Source of the DNA: Bdellovibrionales bacterium
GTDB taxonomy: Bacteria > Bdellovibrionota > Bdellovibrionia > Bdellovibrionales > JAMPXM01
Reading direction: 5' to 3'
DNA length: 60,667 nt
Assembly (NCBI GenBank): GCA_005808505.1
Contig: SYLX01000157.1
Coordinates: forward strand, 1-60,667
Part shown: positions 1-8,861 of the stretch, piece by piece
Position numbering within the stretch: position 1 is the first letter of the stretch
How the letters are laid out: each line of letters starts with the position of its first letter
The notes under the pieces: generated by a model
What the model was told of the DNA's origin: nothing
The model's input: only the letters and a program-made list of their open reading frames with translations
The model's database searches: none
Translations under genes and position numbers: made by a program

Positions 1-1476
1 GGTCACGTCGACCACGGTAAAACATCGCTCCTCGATGCGATTCGCAAAGCGAATGTAGCGGCGGGCGAAGCAGGCGGAATCACGCAGCACATCGGTGCGT
101 ACCAAGTTTCGACGGAAGACGGTCACTTGATCACTTTCATCGATACTCCCGGTCACGAAGCGTTCACGGCCATGCGTGCACGTGGCGCGAACGCGACCGA
201 CATCGCGGTCATCGTCGTTGCGGCGGATGACGGCGTGATGCCACAAACGATCGAAGCGGTTAGCCACGCGAAAGCGGCAGGAGTTCCGATCATCGTGGCA
301 CTCAACAAGATGGATAAAGCAGGCGCAAACCCTGATCGCGTGAAGCAGCAGCTCACCGAGCAGCAGTTGGTTCCTGAAGAGTGGGGCGGTGAAACGATCT
401 ACGTTCCCGTTTCTGCGCACACGAAAGAAGGTTTGCCCGAGCTTCTTGAGCAGATCTACCTCGTTGCGGAAGTCGAAGAACTCAAGGCAAACCCTGAGCG
501 CTCGGCAACGGGTATCGTGATCGAGAGCCGTATGGATAAAGGCAGAGGCGCGGTTGCGACTCTCCTCGTTCAAGACGGAACGCTCAAAGTCGGTCAGACA
601 GTTGTTGTCGGTACGGTTCCGGGTCGCGTTCGTTCGCTTATCAATGACAAAGGCGAGCGCGTTCAGGAAGCTGGTCCATCGGTCCCCGTGGAGATTTTGG
701 GTCTCTCGGAAGTTCCGCTCGCGGGCGATCGCTTCGACGCAACACCTGACGAAAAGGCGGCGGCCGACATCGCTGCGAAACGCAAAGCCACGGCAGCTGC
801 GGCTGACGGTAAAGGCAAAGTTTCGCTCGAGGATCTCTTCTCGAAGCTCAAGCAGGGCGACGTGAAAGAACTCGCCATGGTCTTGAAGTCCGACGTGGCC
901 GGATCCGCGGAAGCGATCAAAGGCATGTTGGATAAAGTCGGTACAAGCGAAGTGAAAGTGAAACTGATTCACTCGGCAGTCGGCGGCATCAGCGAATCCG
1001 ACATCCTTCTCGCCTCAACGGCGAAGGGGATCGTGGTCGGCTTCAACGTGCGTCCTGACGGTGGTGCGACGGCAGCGGCTAAGCGCCTTGGCGTCGAGAT
1101 CAAGACGTACACGATCGTCTACGAGATGATGGACGACTTGAAGAAAGCTCTTGCGGGCCTTCTCCAACCCGACATCGTCGAAAAGCAACTCGGTCGCGCA
1201 GAAGTTCGCAACACGTTCACGGTTCCCAAGATCGGTACGATCGCGGGTTGCTTCGTGGCGGACGGAAAAATCTTGCGCAACGCCGAAGTTCGCCTCGTAC
1301 GCGACGGCAAGATCGTCTACACGGGGAAAATCGGATCGCTCAAGCGCTTCAAAGACGACGCAAAAGAAGTTGCGACGGGCTACGAGTGCGGTATCGGCAT
1401 CGAGAATTTCAACGACGTCAAAGTCGGCGACTTCATCGAAGCGTTCACAAAAGAGTCGGTGGTTCGCGAGCTCTGA
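1..1476 (+). CDS. infB: Translation initiation factor IF-2 (5' end missing)
   Basis: GTPase that places fMet-tRNA on the 30S subunit and promotes subunit joining. The window opens inside the gene, at the first base of the P-loop GHVDHGKT, and the frame stays open from base 1, so the first Met at 127 is not the start. Further GTPase motifs are DTPGH at visible residues 48-52 and NKMD at 102-105. Domain II, the linker and the C-terminal fMet-tRNA-binding region follow to the stop. The long variable N-terminal part lies outside the window. It is followed by a strong hairpin terminator and then rbfA and truB, a classic ribosome and tRNA maturation group. Confidence 0.97.
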   Translation, partial: GHVDHGKTSLLDAIRKANVAAGEAGGITQHIGAYQVSTEDGHLITFIDTPGHEAFTAMRARGANATDIAVIVVAADDGVMPQTIEAVSHAKAAGVPIIVALNKMDKAGANPDRVKQQLTEQQLVPEEWGGETIYVPVSAHTKEGLPELLEQIYLVAEVEELKANPERSATGIVIESRMDKGRGAVATLLVQDGTLKVGQTVVVGTVPGRVRSLINDKGERVQEAGPSVPVEILGLSEVPLAGDRFDATPDEKAAADIAAKRKATAAAADGKGKVSLEDLFSKLKQGDVKELAMVLKSDVAGSAEAIKGMLDKVGTSEVKVKLIHSAVGGISESDILLASTAKGIVVGFNVRPDGGATAAAKRLGVEIKTYTIVYEMMDDLKKALAGLLQPDIVEKQLGRAEVRNTFTVPKIGTIAGCFVADGKILRNAEVRLVRDGKIVYTGKIGSLKRFKDDAKEVATGYECGIGIENFNDVKVGDFIEAFTKESVVREL

Positions 1477-1507
1477 TCGCTCGTTCGCCGAATTTAGGTT
1501 CAACTTC

Positions 1508-1540
1508 AAGCCCGCTGGAGTTTCTCCATGCGGGCTTTGT
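1508..1540 (+). terminator. Intrinsic terminator or attenuator between infB and rbfA
   Basis: The arms AAGCCCGC (1508-1515) and GCGGGCTT (1530-1537), with an inner stem TGGAG/CTCCA and loop TTT, make a 13-bp stem with a single bulged T, followed by TTGTTT. It sits 32 bases after the infB stop. The in-frame ATG at 1528 lies inside this hairpin, which argues for the later rbfA start at 1567. Confidence 0.7.
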
Positions 1541-1566
1541 TTCGAAAATTTCCGAAAGCGGAAAAT

Positions 1567-2010
1567 ATGGCCAAAGAAAATTCCAAAGAGAATCGTGGAA
1601 CCAGTCACCGGATCCATCGCGTTGAGCGCGAGATCCGCGAAGTATGTGGCCTCTATCTTTTGAGCGGCTTCAAAGGGGATCTGCCGGGGATCGTTTCGAT
1701 CTCGCGCGTGATCGTCAGTAAAGATCTTCGCCAAGCGAAAGTGCTCGTTACGGCGATGGGGATCGGTGCAGAAGAAACCGTAAGTCACAAAGCGGTCGTA
1801 AAAGAGCTACAGGCAGCGGCGAGCGAATTCCAACACGAGGTCAATCGCAAGCTCCGCATGAAGAATACGCCAAAGCTCACGTTCCACTACGATACGGGTT
1901 TTGAGCATGCGATGCGCGTGGAAAATATTCTTCGCGATCTCAGCAAAAAGCGTGGCGAAGAAGCCGGCGCACAAGGTGAAGATAGTGATGATGAGGCGGA
2001 CGACGAATGA
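1567..2010 (+). CDS. rbfA: Ribosome-binding factor A
   Basis: Small KH-like protein that binds the 30S subunit and helps mature the 5' end of 16S rRNA. The 147-residue product shows the family pattern: HRIHRVEREIRE near the N-terminus, VSRVIVSKDL-like strand regions, then LTFHYDTGFEHAMR and an acidic tail ending in EDSDDEADDE. The open frame continues up to an ATG at 1528, but that codon lies in the infB terminator, and MAKENSKEN at 1567 is the more natural start. The stop overlaps the truB start (ATGA), which suggests coupled translation. Confidence 0.93.
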   Translation: MAKENSKENRGTSHRIHRVEREIREVCGLYLLSGFKGDLPGIVSISRVIVSKDLRQAKVLVTAMGIGAEETVSHKAVVKELQAAASEFQHEVNRKLRMKNTPKLTFHYDTGFEHAMRVENILRDLSKKRGEEAGAQGEDSDDEADDE

Positions 2011-2945
2011 ATCCGCTCAACGGTCTCCTGCTCATCGACAAACCGACTGGTGTCACAAGCCATGACGTCGTCTACAAGGTGCGCCGCGTGCTCGGCCTTC
2101 GCGGAGTTGGTCACGCCGGCACTCTTGATCCATTGGCTTCGGGGCTTCTCGTTCTTCTGATCGGAGAAGCGACCAAAGTTTCCGATTATCTCCTCAACGG
2201 CGATAAAGGCTACGAACTCAAAGTTCGACTGGGCGTTAAGACAGATTCGATGGACATCACGGGGCAAGTCCTCGCTGAAGCTCCAGTTGAGGCTAGTGCA
2301 GAACGCATTCGCGAAGCCGCGCTTTCGCTCAGCGGACCACTTGAACTCGAAGTTCCCGTGCACTCCGCGGTGAAGGTGGACGGCAAACGACTCTACAAGT
2401 TCGCTCATAAGGGCGAGCGGCCAGAAAATGTCCCGACGCGCACGATGACCTTCTACGATATTGAAGTCATGTCTGTCGACGAGGGCAGCGTCCGTGTACG
2501 CTTGCGTTGTTCAAAAGGGAGCTTCGTCCGCGCGTGGGCCAATCGCTTAGGAGAAGTCCTCGGTTGCGGTGGCACTGTCGAAACTTTGCGCAGACTTTAC
2601 TCGGCTCCCTTTTCGGTCGAAAGTGCAATCGGTCTAGAAGAGCTAGAGTCTCGCTGGGAATCTCGCAATGAAAGACACGGCAAAGAAATCGGTTCGGCGT
2701 GGATCCCGCTGCGCGATTCCCTCCCGCATTTTGCGAGAGTGGATGTCGGTGGGGCCGAAGAGTTGCTAATGAAAAATGGTCAGATCCCCGCGGCGATCAA
2801 GCCGGATCTCTTGCGCCTTGGGCAAAACGGCCCAGCAATGCCGCCGGTCCGCGTGATCTCGCGCGAAACCGATGACTTGCTTGCGATCCTGCTTGCGGCA
2901 CCGGGCGAATTCTACAAGATCAAGCGGGTCTTCCATCGGGCCTAA
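2007..2945 (+). CDS. truB: tRNA pseudouridine-55 synthase
   Basis: Isomerises U55 in the T-loop of tRNAs to pseudouridine. The 312-residue product begins MNPLNGLLLIDKPTG and carries the catalytic motif GHAGTLDPLASG with the expected nucleophile Asp41. The later strand YELKVRLGVKTDSMD and the motif RLRCSKGSFVR are also typical of TruB. The length is normal. The start overlaps the rbfA stop by four bases, so it is probably translationally coupled to rbfA. A weak hairpin follows (2962-2982). Confidence 0.96.
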   Translation: MNPLNGLLLIDKPTGVTSHDVVYKVRRVLGLRGVGHAGTLDPLASGLLVLLIGEATKVSDYLLNGDKGYELKVRLGVKTDSMDITGQVLAEAPVEASAERIREAALSLSGPLELEVPVHSAVKVDGKRLYKFAHKGERPENVPTRTMTFYDIEVMSVDEGSVRVRLRCSKGSFVRAWANRLGEVLGCGGTVETLRRLYSAPFSVESAIGLEELESRWESRNERHGKEIGSAWIPLRDSLPHFARVDVGGAEELLMKNGQIPAAIKPDLLRLGQNGPAMPPVRVISRETDDLLAILLAAPGEFYKIKRVFHRA

Positions 2946-2961
2946 GGCGACCGCGCATCAT

Positions 2962-2982
2962 GAGCCTTTTCTTTAAAGGCTC
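2962..2982 (+). terminator. Hairpin after truB, possible weak terminator
   Basis: GAGCCTTT (2962-2969) and AAAGGCTC (2975-2982) form an 8-bp stem with loop TCTTT. No T-run follows, so intrinsic termination would be inefficient. It sits 16 bases after the truB stop, as expected for the end of the infB-rbfA-truB group. Confidence 0.35.
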
Positions 2983-3105
2983 GACCTTAGTGTCGATTGA
3001 GTCGCGGGTCGCCGCCGCGCTCTTGAGCGTTTCTACTTGATATGTTTACAGTGAAGACTCCCGTTTTCCTTCTTCGTTTCTCCAACATGTCTAGTGGGGT
3101 CTGTC

Positions 3106-4224
3106 ATGGTCCGTGCTCCCATTCTCGCAAGCCTTCTTTCGAGCGTTCTCCTTTCACAAGCTTTCGCGGCCGACAACGAAATCGTTATCGGTATGTTGCC
3201 GCCCTTGACGGGCGCCCACATCCAGGACGCCCAGGCTCAGCAGAAAGCCATGGCAGTTGCCCTTAGCCGCATCAATAGCGCCGGCGGCATCAATGGAAAA
3301 AAGTTACGCGTCGTCATGGAAGACAACAACTCGACCGAGACGGGCGCCCTCGACGCCTTCAAGCGTTTGGTAGAAAAAGAAAAGCCAGCCGCCATCTTCC
3401 TGCCTTCGAAGACGTTCCAGGTCATCGCGCTTAACGACCTGATCTTAAAAAAAGGCGTGCCGGTTTTTACGGGAGCAACGGCCGCGAAAGTCACGAAGCA
3501 GGGTAACCAGTGGCTTTTCAGATGCCGCCCCGATGACACGATTTCCGCCTGGGCGATGGTGAAGTACATAAAAGAAGAAACGAAGCACACGAAGATCGGC
3601 ATCCTTCACGACACAGACGCTTTCGGAATCGGCGGGGCTGACCTCGTGGAGAAATACGCAAAAGAGCTTGGTCTGACTGTTGCCAAGCGGGCCGGTTACC
3701 TTTCGCGTGAGCGCGACTTCCTCCCGAAGTTCCGTGAAATCAAAGAGGCTGGGTCGCAGGTCATGATCGTTTACGGACCAAACTCATCGGACGTTGGCAT
3801 CATCCAGCGCCAATTCAAGGATTTCGGCTCGCCCATGATGTACATGGGAAGCCCAGCGAGCCAATACCGCGGCACTTTGAAGATCTCTCAAGCTGCAGCC
3901 GATGGCATTTACGCGGTCTCCGACGTCGTGACTCCCGGAGATGCGATGACGAAGTACGCAGCCGAATACAAAAAAGTTCATAACGAAGAAGTCGATCCTG
4001 CGGGCCTTTGGGTTTTCGATTGTATGACGATCCTCGGGGATGCGCTCAAGAAGTCCGGAGATGCACCGGTTAAGCTCCGAGAATCATTGCTCGCGACCAA
4101 GAACCACATGGGAACTTTGGGGAGCTTCACCTTCAGTCCGACAGGCGATGGCCTCCACGAGGTCTCGATCGTGAAAATCGAAGGCGGTGAGGGGAAGGTT
4201 CAGAAAGTCGTCCGCGAGAAGTAA
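3106..4224 (+). CDS. Periplasmic branched-chain amino-acid-type binding protein
   Basis: Type I periplasmic binding protein of the Leu/Ile/Val (Peripla_BP_6) family. The 372-residue product has a Sec signal peptide (hydrophobic run, then QAFAAD), followed by EIVIGMLPPLTG, the family start pattern, and NSAGGINGKKL, the usual sequence before the second strand. ATG 3106 is chosen over the in-frame GTG at 3094 because it gives a standard signal peptide. No permease or ATPase genes of an ABC transporter lie next to it, so it may serve a transporter elsewhere or act as a sensor partner. The ligand cannot be read from sequence. An intrinsic terminator follows directly. Confidence 0.85.
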   Translation: MVRAPILASLLSSVLLSQAFAADNEIVIGMLPPLTGAHIQDAQAQQKAMAVALSRINSAGGINGKKLRVVMEDNNSTETGALDAFKRLVEKEKPAAIFLPSKTFQVIALNDLILKKGVPVFTGATAAKVTKQGNQWLFRCRPDDTISAWAMVKYIKEETKHTKIGILHDTDAFGIGGADLVEKYAKELGLTVAKRAGYLSRERDFLPKFREIKEAGSQVMIVYGPNSSDVGIIQRQFKDFGSPMMYMGSPASQYRGTLKISQAAADGIYAVSDVVTPGDAMTKYAAEYKKVHNEEVDPAGLWVFDCMTILGDALKKSGDAPVKLRESLLATKNHMGTLGSFTFSPTGDGLHEVSIVKIEGGEGKVQKVVREK

Positions 4225-4239
4225 GGCGATCCGGCTCCT

Positions 4240-4267
4240 GGGGCCCTCAGAGGGGTCCCGAATTTTT
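4240..4267 (+). terminator. Intrinsic terminator after the binding-protein gene
   Basis: GGGGCCC (4240-4246) pairs with GGGTCCC (4253-4259), with one G-U pair and a 6-base loop, and is followed by GAATTTTT. It is 15 bases past the stop codon. The same bases can instead pair with a downstream copy, giving an alternative structure (see the inverted repeat entry). Confidence 0.65.
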
Positions 4268-4324
4268 ACAGGTTGTCCGTCCTGGTCGACTGGTTAGTTT
4301 CATGGGGCCCCATCTGAGGGTCCC
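4240..4324 (+). repeat. 20-bp inverted repeat spanning the terminator
   Basis: Left arm 4240-4259 and right arm 4304-4324 can pair over 20 base pairs with one bulged A (4312) and two G-U pairs, leaving a loop of about 44 bases. Each arm is itself close to a self-pairing hairpin, so local and long-range pairings exclude each other. The right arm ends a few bases before the proposed rpsO promoter. It could be a switchable terminator, a bidirectional terminator or a remnant of a small inverted-repeat element. Confidence 0.6.
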
Positions 4325-4329
4325 AGCTC

Positions 4330-4358
4330 TTGACGCAAACCCGCGTGTCCGCTATTCC
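4330..4358 (+). promoter_or_regulatory. Putative sigma-70 type promoter for rpsO
   Basis: TTGACG (4330-4335), a 17-base spacer and TATTCC (4353-4358) lie about 190 bases upstream of rpsO. The -35 is good and the -10 fair. If used, it gives a long rpsO leader, which fits the known autoregulation of S15 through its own mRNA leader in other bacteria. The stretch 4359-4539 holds no gene I can support. Confidence 0.4.
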
Positions 4359-4550
4359 TCTTTGATCTCGCAAATCGGTCTTCGCTCTCGATAACGACAG
4401 CCATGACGTTATCAAGGGGGGCTGCCTTTCTTGCGCTGCTGACAGCACACAGGGTGTTTTTGGCAAAAATCCAGTCGGTTCGAGGGTTTAGATAGCCCAG
4501 CGGCCGAAAAATTCTTACCGCGATCCCTTGAGGATCACCCAGGAGAATCA

Positions 4551-4820
4551 ATGGCACTGTTCCAGTACCAAAAAGAACAAATCATTAAGAAGTTCCAGCG
4601 CGCCCCGATGGATACCGGCAGCTCGGAAGTTCAAGTTGCTCTCATCACGTTCCGCATCCGCGAACTCACAGAGCACTTCAAAACACACAAAAAAGATCAC
4701 CACGGCCGCCAAGGTCTCGTGAAGCTCGTGAACCGCCGCAAAAAGCTCTTGGCTTACCTGCGCGAGACGGCTCCTGAGCGTTACACTCAGCTGATCGCGG
4801 ACCTCGAACTCCGTAAGTAA
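4551..4820 (+). CDS. rpsO: 30S ribosomal protein S15
   Basis: Primary 16S rRNA-binding protein of the 30S platform. The 89-residue product matches S15 over its full length: [16 protein letters not shown], then the loop [11 protein letters not shown] and [18 protein letters not shown] lies six bases before the ATG. It stands alone between two long untranslated stretches and precedes pnp, the common bacterial order rpsO-pnp. Confidence 0.98.
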   Translation: MALFQYQKEQIIKKFQRAPMDTGSSEVQVALITFRIRELTEHFKTHKKDHHGRQGLVKLVNRRKKLLAYLRETAPERYTQLIADLELRK

Positions 4821-5284
4821 TCTCTCTGGTGATCAGGGGAGCTTCGCCGCACAGCGGGAAGCTCCTCCTCCCGCTCGAATTTCCCGCCCTTCGATTGCTA
4901 GCTTCTCCCTTCGCATCGCTCTCGATCGCGAACGCTCTGGCCGAACTGAATTTCGCGCCGCTCATAAAGAAAAGTGATTGAAACTCCATAGGATTTCGCG
5001 AGACTAATGGCGGATAGAAAACCGTGCTTTCGCGACCTGTTTTGGCTTTGTCCAAGGCAGCTATCAGTAAGTACGACGATGATATAGAAACTGATGCACC
5101 TCGTGCTCGAAAGACGCCAAGGTGGGGTGACTCAAGTGAAACGGCTGAACGGTCCCGGCGACCCTTCGGAAGTTTCGTTAGGGGAATCCCATCCAATACC
5201 GAACTTTCCGAGCGCGGAGTCTCACCTCCGGTCGAGCCCTTCCATTTTTAGGAAAACGGGCCATGGCCACAGAAAGGCGCTCTC
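4821..5284 (+). other. Long intergenic region between rpsO and pnp with hairpins
   Basis: These 464 bases have no gene I can support. A hairpin right after rpsO pairs 4836-4845 with 4858-4867 (GGAGCTTC/GAAGCTCC core) but lacks a T-run. A second, longer one pairs 5168-5177 with 5200-5209 with small bulges and an inner GGG/CCC stem, about 75 bases before pnp. In enterobacteria the pnp leader carries an RNase III-cut hairpin used in autoregulation. The position here fits such a leader, but this is inference. Confidence 0.5.
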
Positions 5285-7405
5285 ATGCACTTAGAAATGA
5301 ATAAGATCACGGTTTCCGCAAGTATCGGCGGAAAGACGATCACAATCGAAACCGGACGCTTGGCAAAACAAGCTGACGGCTCGGTTCTCGTCACTTGCGG
5401 CAACAACATGGTGCTCGTGACGGCAGTGAGCTCGCGTAAAGAGTCGACGCTCGACTTCTTCCCGCTCACGGTCGAGTTCCAAGAGAAGTTCTACGCAACC
5501 GGTAAAATTCCTGGCGGCTATTTCAAACGCGAAGGTCGTCCCACCAACAACGCAACTCTCACGGCTCGTTTGATCGACCGTCCGATTCGTCCGTTGTTCC
5601 CCGAAGGTTACCGTTACGAAACTCAAGTTGTTGCGACAACCCTGAGCTATGACGGAACTTTCCCGCTCGAAGTCCTCGCAAGCTTGGGCGCAAGCACGGC
5701 TCTCCACATCAGCGATATTCCGTTCAACGGTCCTGCGGCAGCGGTTCAAATCGCGCGCATCGGTGGACAGCTCGTTCTCAACCCGTCTTCAACTCAACTC
5801 GAACAATCTGACATCGACATGATCATCGCGGGAACTCGCAACGGCATCATGATGGTCGAAGGCGAGTCGAAGTTCATCTCCGAAGCCGAAACGGTTGCGG
5901 CCCTCAAGTTCGGTCACGAGTCGATGAAGGCGTTCTTCGATATGCAGGATGAACTTCGCGAGAAGTTCGGCAACAAAGCTAAGCGCAATTTCACGCCGCC
6001 GAAAATGGACGAAGCGTTTGAAAAAGAAGTTGAGGCGTTCCTCACTCCGAAAATCAACGCCGCTCTCCGCATGCGCGTAAAACTCGATCGCTACGCAGCG
6101 GTCGATAAGTCGAAAAAAGAAGCTGAAGAAAAGTTCATCGCTCCGCTCGCGGGCGACAAAGACCTCATGACTCAGCGGAAAAAAGAACTCAGCACGATCG
6201 TTGAGAACATCAAATACAAAGTCGCTCGTTTCATGATCCTCGACGACAAAGTTCGTATCGACGGTCGCGACACGAAGACCGTTCGTCCGATCGCTTGCGA
6301 AGTGGGCTTCCTCCCGCGGGCGCACGGTTCAGGCCTCTTCACTCGCGGTGAAACGCAAGTTCTCGGCACCGTAACTCTCGGTACGGGTGAAGACGAACAG
6401 ATGATCGACGCGCTCGGTGGTCTCGAGAAGAAGAAATTCCTTCTTCACTACAACTTCCCTCCGTTCTCGGTTGGCGAAACGGGCCGCATGGGCGGACAAA
6501 GCCGTCGTGAAATCGGTCACGGAAACCTGGCGGAACGCGCATTGAAAGCGGTCGTGCCGGATTTCGAAAAGTTCCCGTACACGATTCGCGTCGTGAGCGA
6601 AGTTCTTGAGTCGAACGGCTCAAGCTCGATGGGTACGGTTTGCTCGGGCATCTTGGCGCTTCTCGATGCAGGTGTTCCGATCAAAGGCAACGTCGCGGGT
6701 ATTGCGATGGGTCTCATTAAAGAAGGCGATCGCATCGCGATTCTTTCGGACATCCTCGGTGACGAAGATCACTTAGGTGACATGGACTTCAAAGTTGCGG
6801 GTACGCGCGAAGGCATCACTTCCGTTCAGATGGACTTGAAGATCGACTCGATCACGCTCGACGTAATGGACCAAGCTCTTCGCCAAGCAAAAGACGGTCG
6901 TCTCCACATCCTCACGGAGATGGAAAAAGTCATGTCGAAGGCGCGCGGTGAGATTTCGCAATTCGCGCCTCGCATCGAAACGATCAAGATCAAGCCTGAG
7001 AAAGTTCGCGAAGTTATCGGGGCCGGCGGAAAAGTGATCAAAGGCATCATCGAAGAGACGGGCGTTAAGATGGACATCGAAGACGATGGAACCATCCACA
7101 TCGCGTCTTCGGATCCGGCGATGACGAAACGTGCTATCGAGATCGTCAACGCGATTTGCGCGGAAGCCGAAATCGGTCGCGTTTACAAAGGCAAAGTCGT
7201 GCGGATCATGGATTTCGGCGCGTTCGTCGAAATCTTCCCGAACACGCAGGGTTTGTTGCACATCTCCGAAATCTCCAACGAGCGCGTTCGCCAAGTGACG
7301 GACGTCTTGAAAGAGGGCGAAGAAGTGGAAGTGAAAGTCCTCGATATCGACCGCGCAGGACGCATCAAGCTTTCGCGCAAGGCGATCTTGGAAGCTAACG
7401 CATAA
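5285..7405 (+). CDS. pnp: Polyribonucleotide nucleotidyltransferase (PNPase)
   Basis: Phosphorolytic 3'-5' exoribonuclease of the RNA degradosome. The 706-residue product has the full layout: a first RNase PH domain (about 10-145, with FKREGRPTN and RLIDRPIRPLFP), an alpha-helical middle, a second RNase PH domain (about 320-550, with SNGSSSMGTVC and GDMDFKVAGT), a KH domain (about 555-615, with IGAGGKVIKGI) and an S1 domain (about 622-690, GKVVRIMDFGAFVEI). AAGG lies eight bases before ATG 5285, whereas the in-frame ATG at 5297 has no ribosome-binding site. The length is usual for the family. Confidence 0.98.
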   Translation: MHLEMNKITVSASIGGKTITIETGRLAKQADGSVLVTCGNNMVLVTAVSSRKESTLDFFPLTVEFQEKFYATGKIPGGYFKREGRPTNNATLTARLIDRPIRPLFPEGYRYETQVVATTLSYDGTFPLEVLASLGASTALHISDIPFNGPAAAVQIARIGGQLVLNPSSTQLEQSDIDMIIAGTRNGIMMVEGESKFISEAETVAALKFGHESMKAFFDMQDELREKFGNKAKRNFTPPKMDEAFEKEVEAFLTPKINAALRMRVKLDRYAAVDKSKKEAEEKFIAPLAGDKDLMTQRKKELSTIVENIKYKVARFMILDDKVRIDGRDTKTVRPIACEVGFLPRAHGSGLFTRGETQVLGTVTLGTGEDEQMIDALGGLEKKKFLLHYNFPPFSVGETGRMGGQSRREIGHGNLAERALKAVVPDFEKFPYTIRVVSEVLESNGSSSMGTVCSGILALLDAGVPIKGNVAGIAMGLIKEGDRIAILSDILGDEDHLGDMDFKVAGTREGITSVQMDLKIDSITLDVMDQALRQAKDGRLHILTEMEKVMSKARGEISQFAPRIETIKIKPEKVREVIGAGGKVIKGIIEETGVKMDIEDDGTIHIASSDPAMTKRAIEIVNAICAEAEIGRVYKGKVVRIMDFGAFVEIFPNTQGLLHISEISNERVRQVTDVLKEGEEVEVKVLDIDRAGRIKLSRKAILEANA

Positions 7406-7440
7406 TTGGTTCTCGTTCGTCATTTGGCGGCGAAATCTAG

Positions 7441-8823
7441 ATGACGAAATTGAGACGACGGAGTTTGGACGGCTTGAAGAAAGACTTTTCGAACGGATCT
7501 CCGAAGAAGAAAGTTTCCTCCAAACGGGGCGGATTGAAGAAGTCCGCTTCTCACGCCGTCGACTTTCAAAAGACGGTTCTTCCGAACGGGATCCGGGTCC
7601 TTACGGAGAAGCACGCAACGTCGCGTGCGGCCTCCTGCGGGATCTGGGTTAATCGCGGAACACGCGACGAGAGCCCGGAAGAACAGGGTCTTGCTCACTT
7701 CCTCGAGCACCTCGTCTTCAAACGTACGGAAAATCGAAATGCTTACGAAATCTCTCGTGATATGGAGGCCGTTGGCGGTGAACTCAATGCCTTCACTTCG
7801 CGCGAGTACACGTGCTTCGTAACGCATTCTTTGAAAGAGCACGTCGGGCTGTCGCTCGACGTTCTTTCGGATCTCGTTTGCCGACCGACGTTTGCGGCGA
7901 ACGACATTAAAAAAGAAAAGCAAGTTGTCGTTCAAGAGATCCACATGTCTGAGGATCAACTTGAGGACAACATCTTCGATCGTTACTTCGAAAAAGTTTT
8001 TGCAGGTTCTCCTTTGGGAAAACCGATCCTCGGAACGGTCGAATCCATCAACGGAATGAGCCGCCAAAAAGTTGTCGGCTTTCACGGTCGTCAGTACACG
8101 AGCGCAAACACGTTGGTGAGCGTTGCTGGCAACGTTGAGCACGACGAAGTCGTCTCACTCGTTAAGAAGCATTTGAAGATGCCCGCCGCAAACCCGATGG
8201 CTGCTCGTGCCGCAAGATTGGCGCCGGAGATCAATGCCTTTCGCGAAGTCGTGAAAAAACCTTCGGAACAAGTGCATATTTTGATGGGCTTTCCGGCGGC
8301 GGATTTCCGAGCACCTCTTCGTTTTGAAGCTTACATCGTGAACACGATTTTGGGCGGCGGGATGACTTCGCGTCTTTACCAAACCGTGCGCGAAGATCGC
8401 GGTCTCGTTTACACGATTCACAGTCAGCTCGTGACGTTCACGGATACGGGCGTGAACCTAGTTTACGCCGGGACTGAGCCGAAGAACGCACCCGAAGTTG
8501 TCGAGCTCACGCTTAAAGAGATCAAGAAGCTTCGCAAAAAAGGCATGACGAAAGCGGAGCTTGAGTTTTTCAAAACTCAAGTCCTCGGCCAGATTTTGCT
8601 CGGGGCTGATGACATCGAAAGCCGCATGAACTCACTTGGTGTGAACGAAATGGTCTTCGGCAAATATCGCTCCGTCGACGATGTGATGAACGACGTGAAA
8701 GGCGTGACAATCGATTCCGTTCACGAGTACATCGAAAAGTACGTCGACCTTGATCGGCTTGGGATGTTCCTTATGGGAGCCGTGCCCGAAGCGCCGACGA
8801 AGCGTTGGCTCGACTCGCTCTAA
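7441..8823 (+). CDS. M16 family zinc metallopeptidase (processing-peptidase-like)
   Basis: Inverzincin-type peptidase. The zinc motif HFLEH is at residues 86-90 and the third ligand Glu166 follows 76 residues later, exactly the M16 spacing, so it should be active. The conserved C-terminal half includes GGGMTSRLYQTVRE and GLVYTIHS. The length of 460 residues fits the single-unit subfamily found beside pnp in many bacteria. The first 40 residues are a basic, low-complexity extension (RRRS, KKK, SKRGG) ahead of the usual family start VLPNGIRVL. No clear Shine-Dalgarno sequence precedes ATG 7441, so a later non-ATG start is possible. No signal peptide is seen. Confidence 0.92.
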   Translation: MTKLRRRSLDGLKKDFSNGSPKKKVSSKRGGLKKSASHAVDFQKTVLPNGIRVLTEKHATSRAASCGIWVNRGTRDESPEEQGLAHFLEHLVFKRTENRNAYEISRDMEAVGGELNAFTSREYTCFVTHSLKEHVGLSLDVLSDLVCRPTFAANDIKKEKQVVVQEIHMSEDQLEDNIFDRYFEKVFAGSPLGKPILGTVESINGMSRQKVVGFHGRQYTSANTLVSVAGNVEHDEVVSLVKKHLKMPAANPMAARAARLAPEINAFREVVKKPSEQVHILMGFPAADFRAPLRFEAYIVNTILGGGMTSRLYQTVREDRGLVYTIHSQLVTFTDTGVNLVYAGTEPKNAPEVVELTLKEIKKLRKKGMTKAELEFFKTQVLGQILLGADDIESRMNSLGVNEMVFGKYRSVDDVMNDVKGVTIDSVHEYIEKYVDLDRLGMFLMGAVPEAPTKRWLDSL

Positions 8824-8861
8824 AATTTCCTAAAAAAGTTTTCTCTGATGAAAGGTCCACC

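Noticed and set aside
1015-1788. 257-codon minus-strand frame across infB and rbfA
   Set aside because: It crosses two well-supported genes and the terminator between them.
4678-5196. 172-codon minus-strand frame in the rpsO-pnp gap
   Set aside because: It begins in the gap and runs into rpsO on the opposite strand, with no ribosome-binding site or familiar sequence. The hairpins explain the region better.
5150-5220. Possible 5S or other structured RNA by the CCCATCC...GAAC pattern before pnp
   Set aside because: Only a short resemblance; the rest of the 5S structure and neighbouring rRNA are missing.
5024-5251. 75-codon plus-strand frame before pnp
   Set aside because: Low-complexity polar translation, no ribosome-binding site, and overlaps the proposed pnp leader hairpin.
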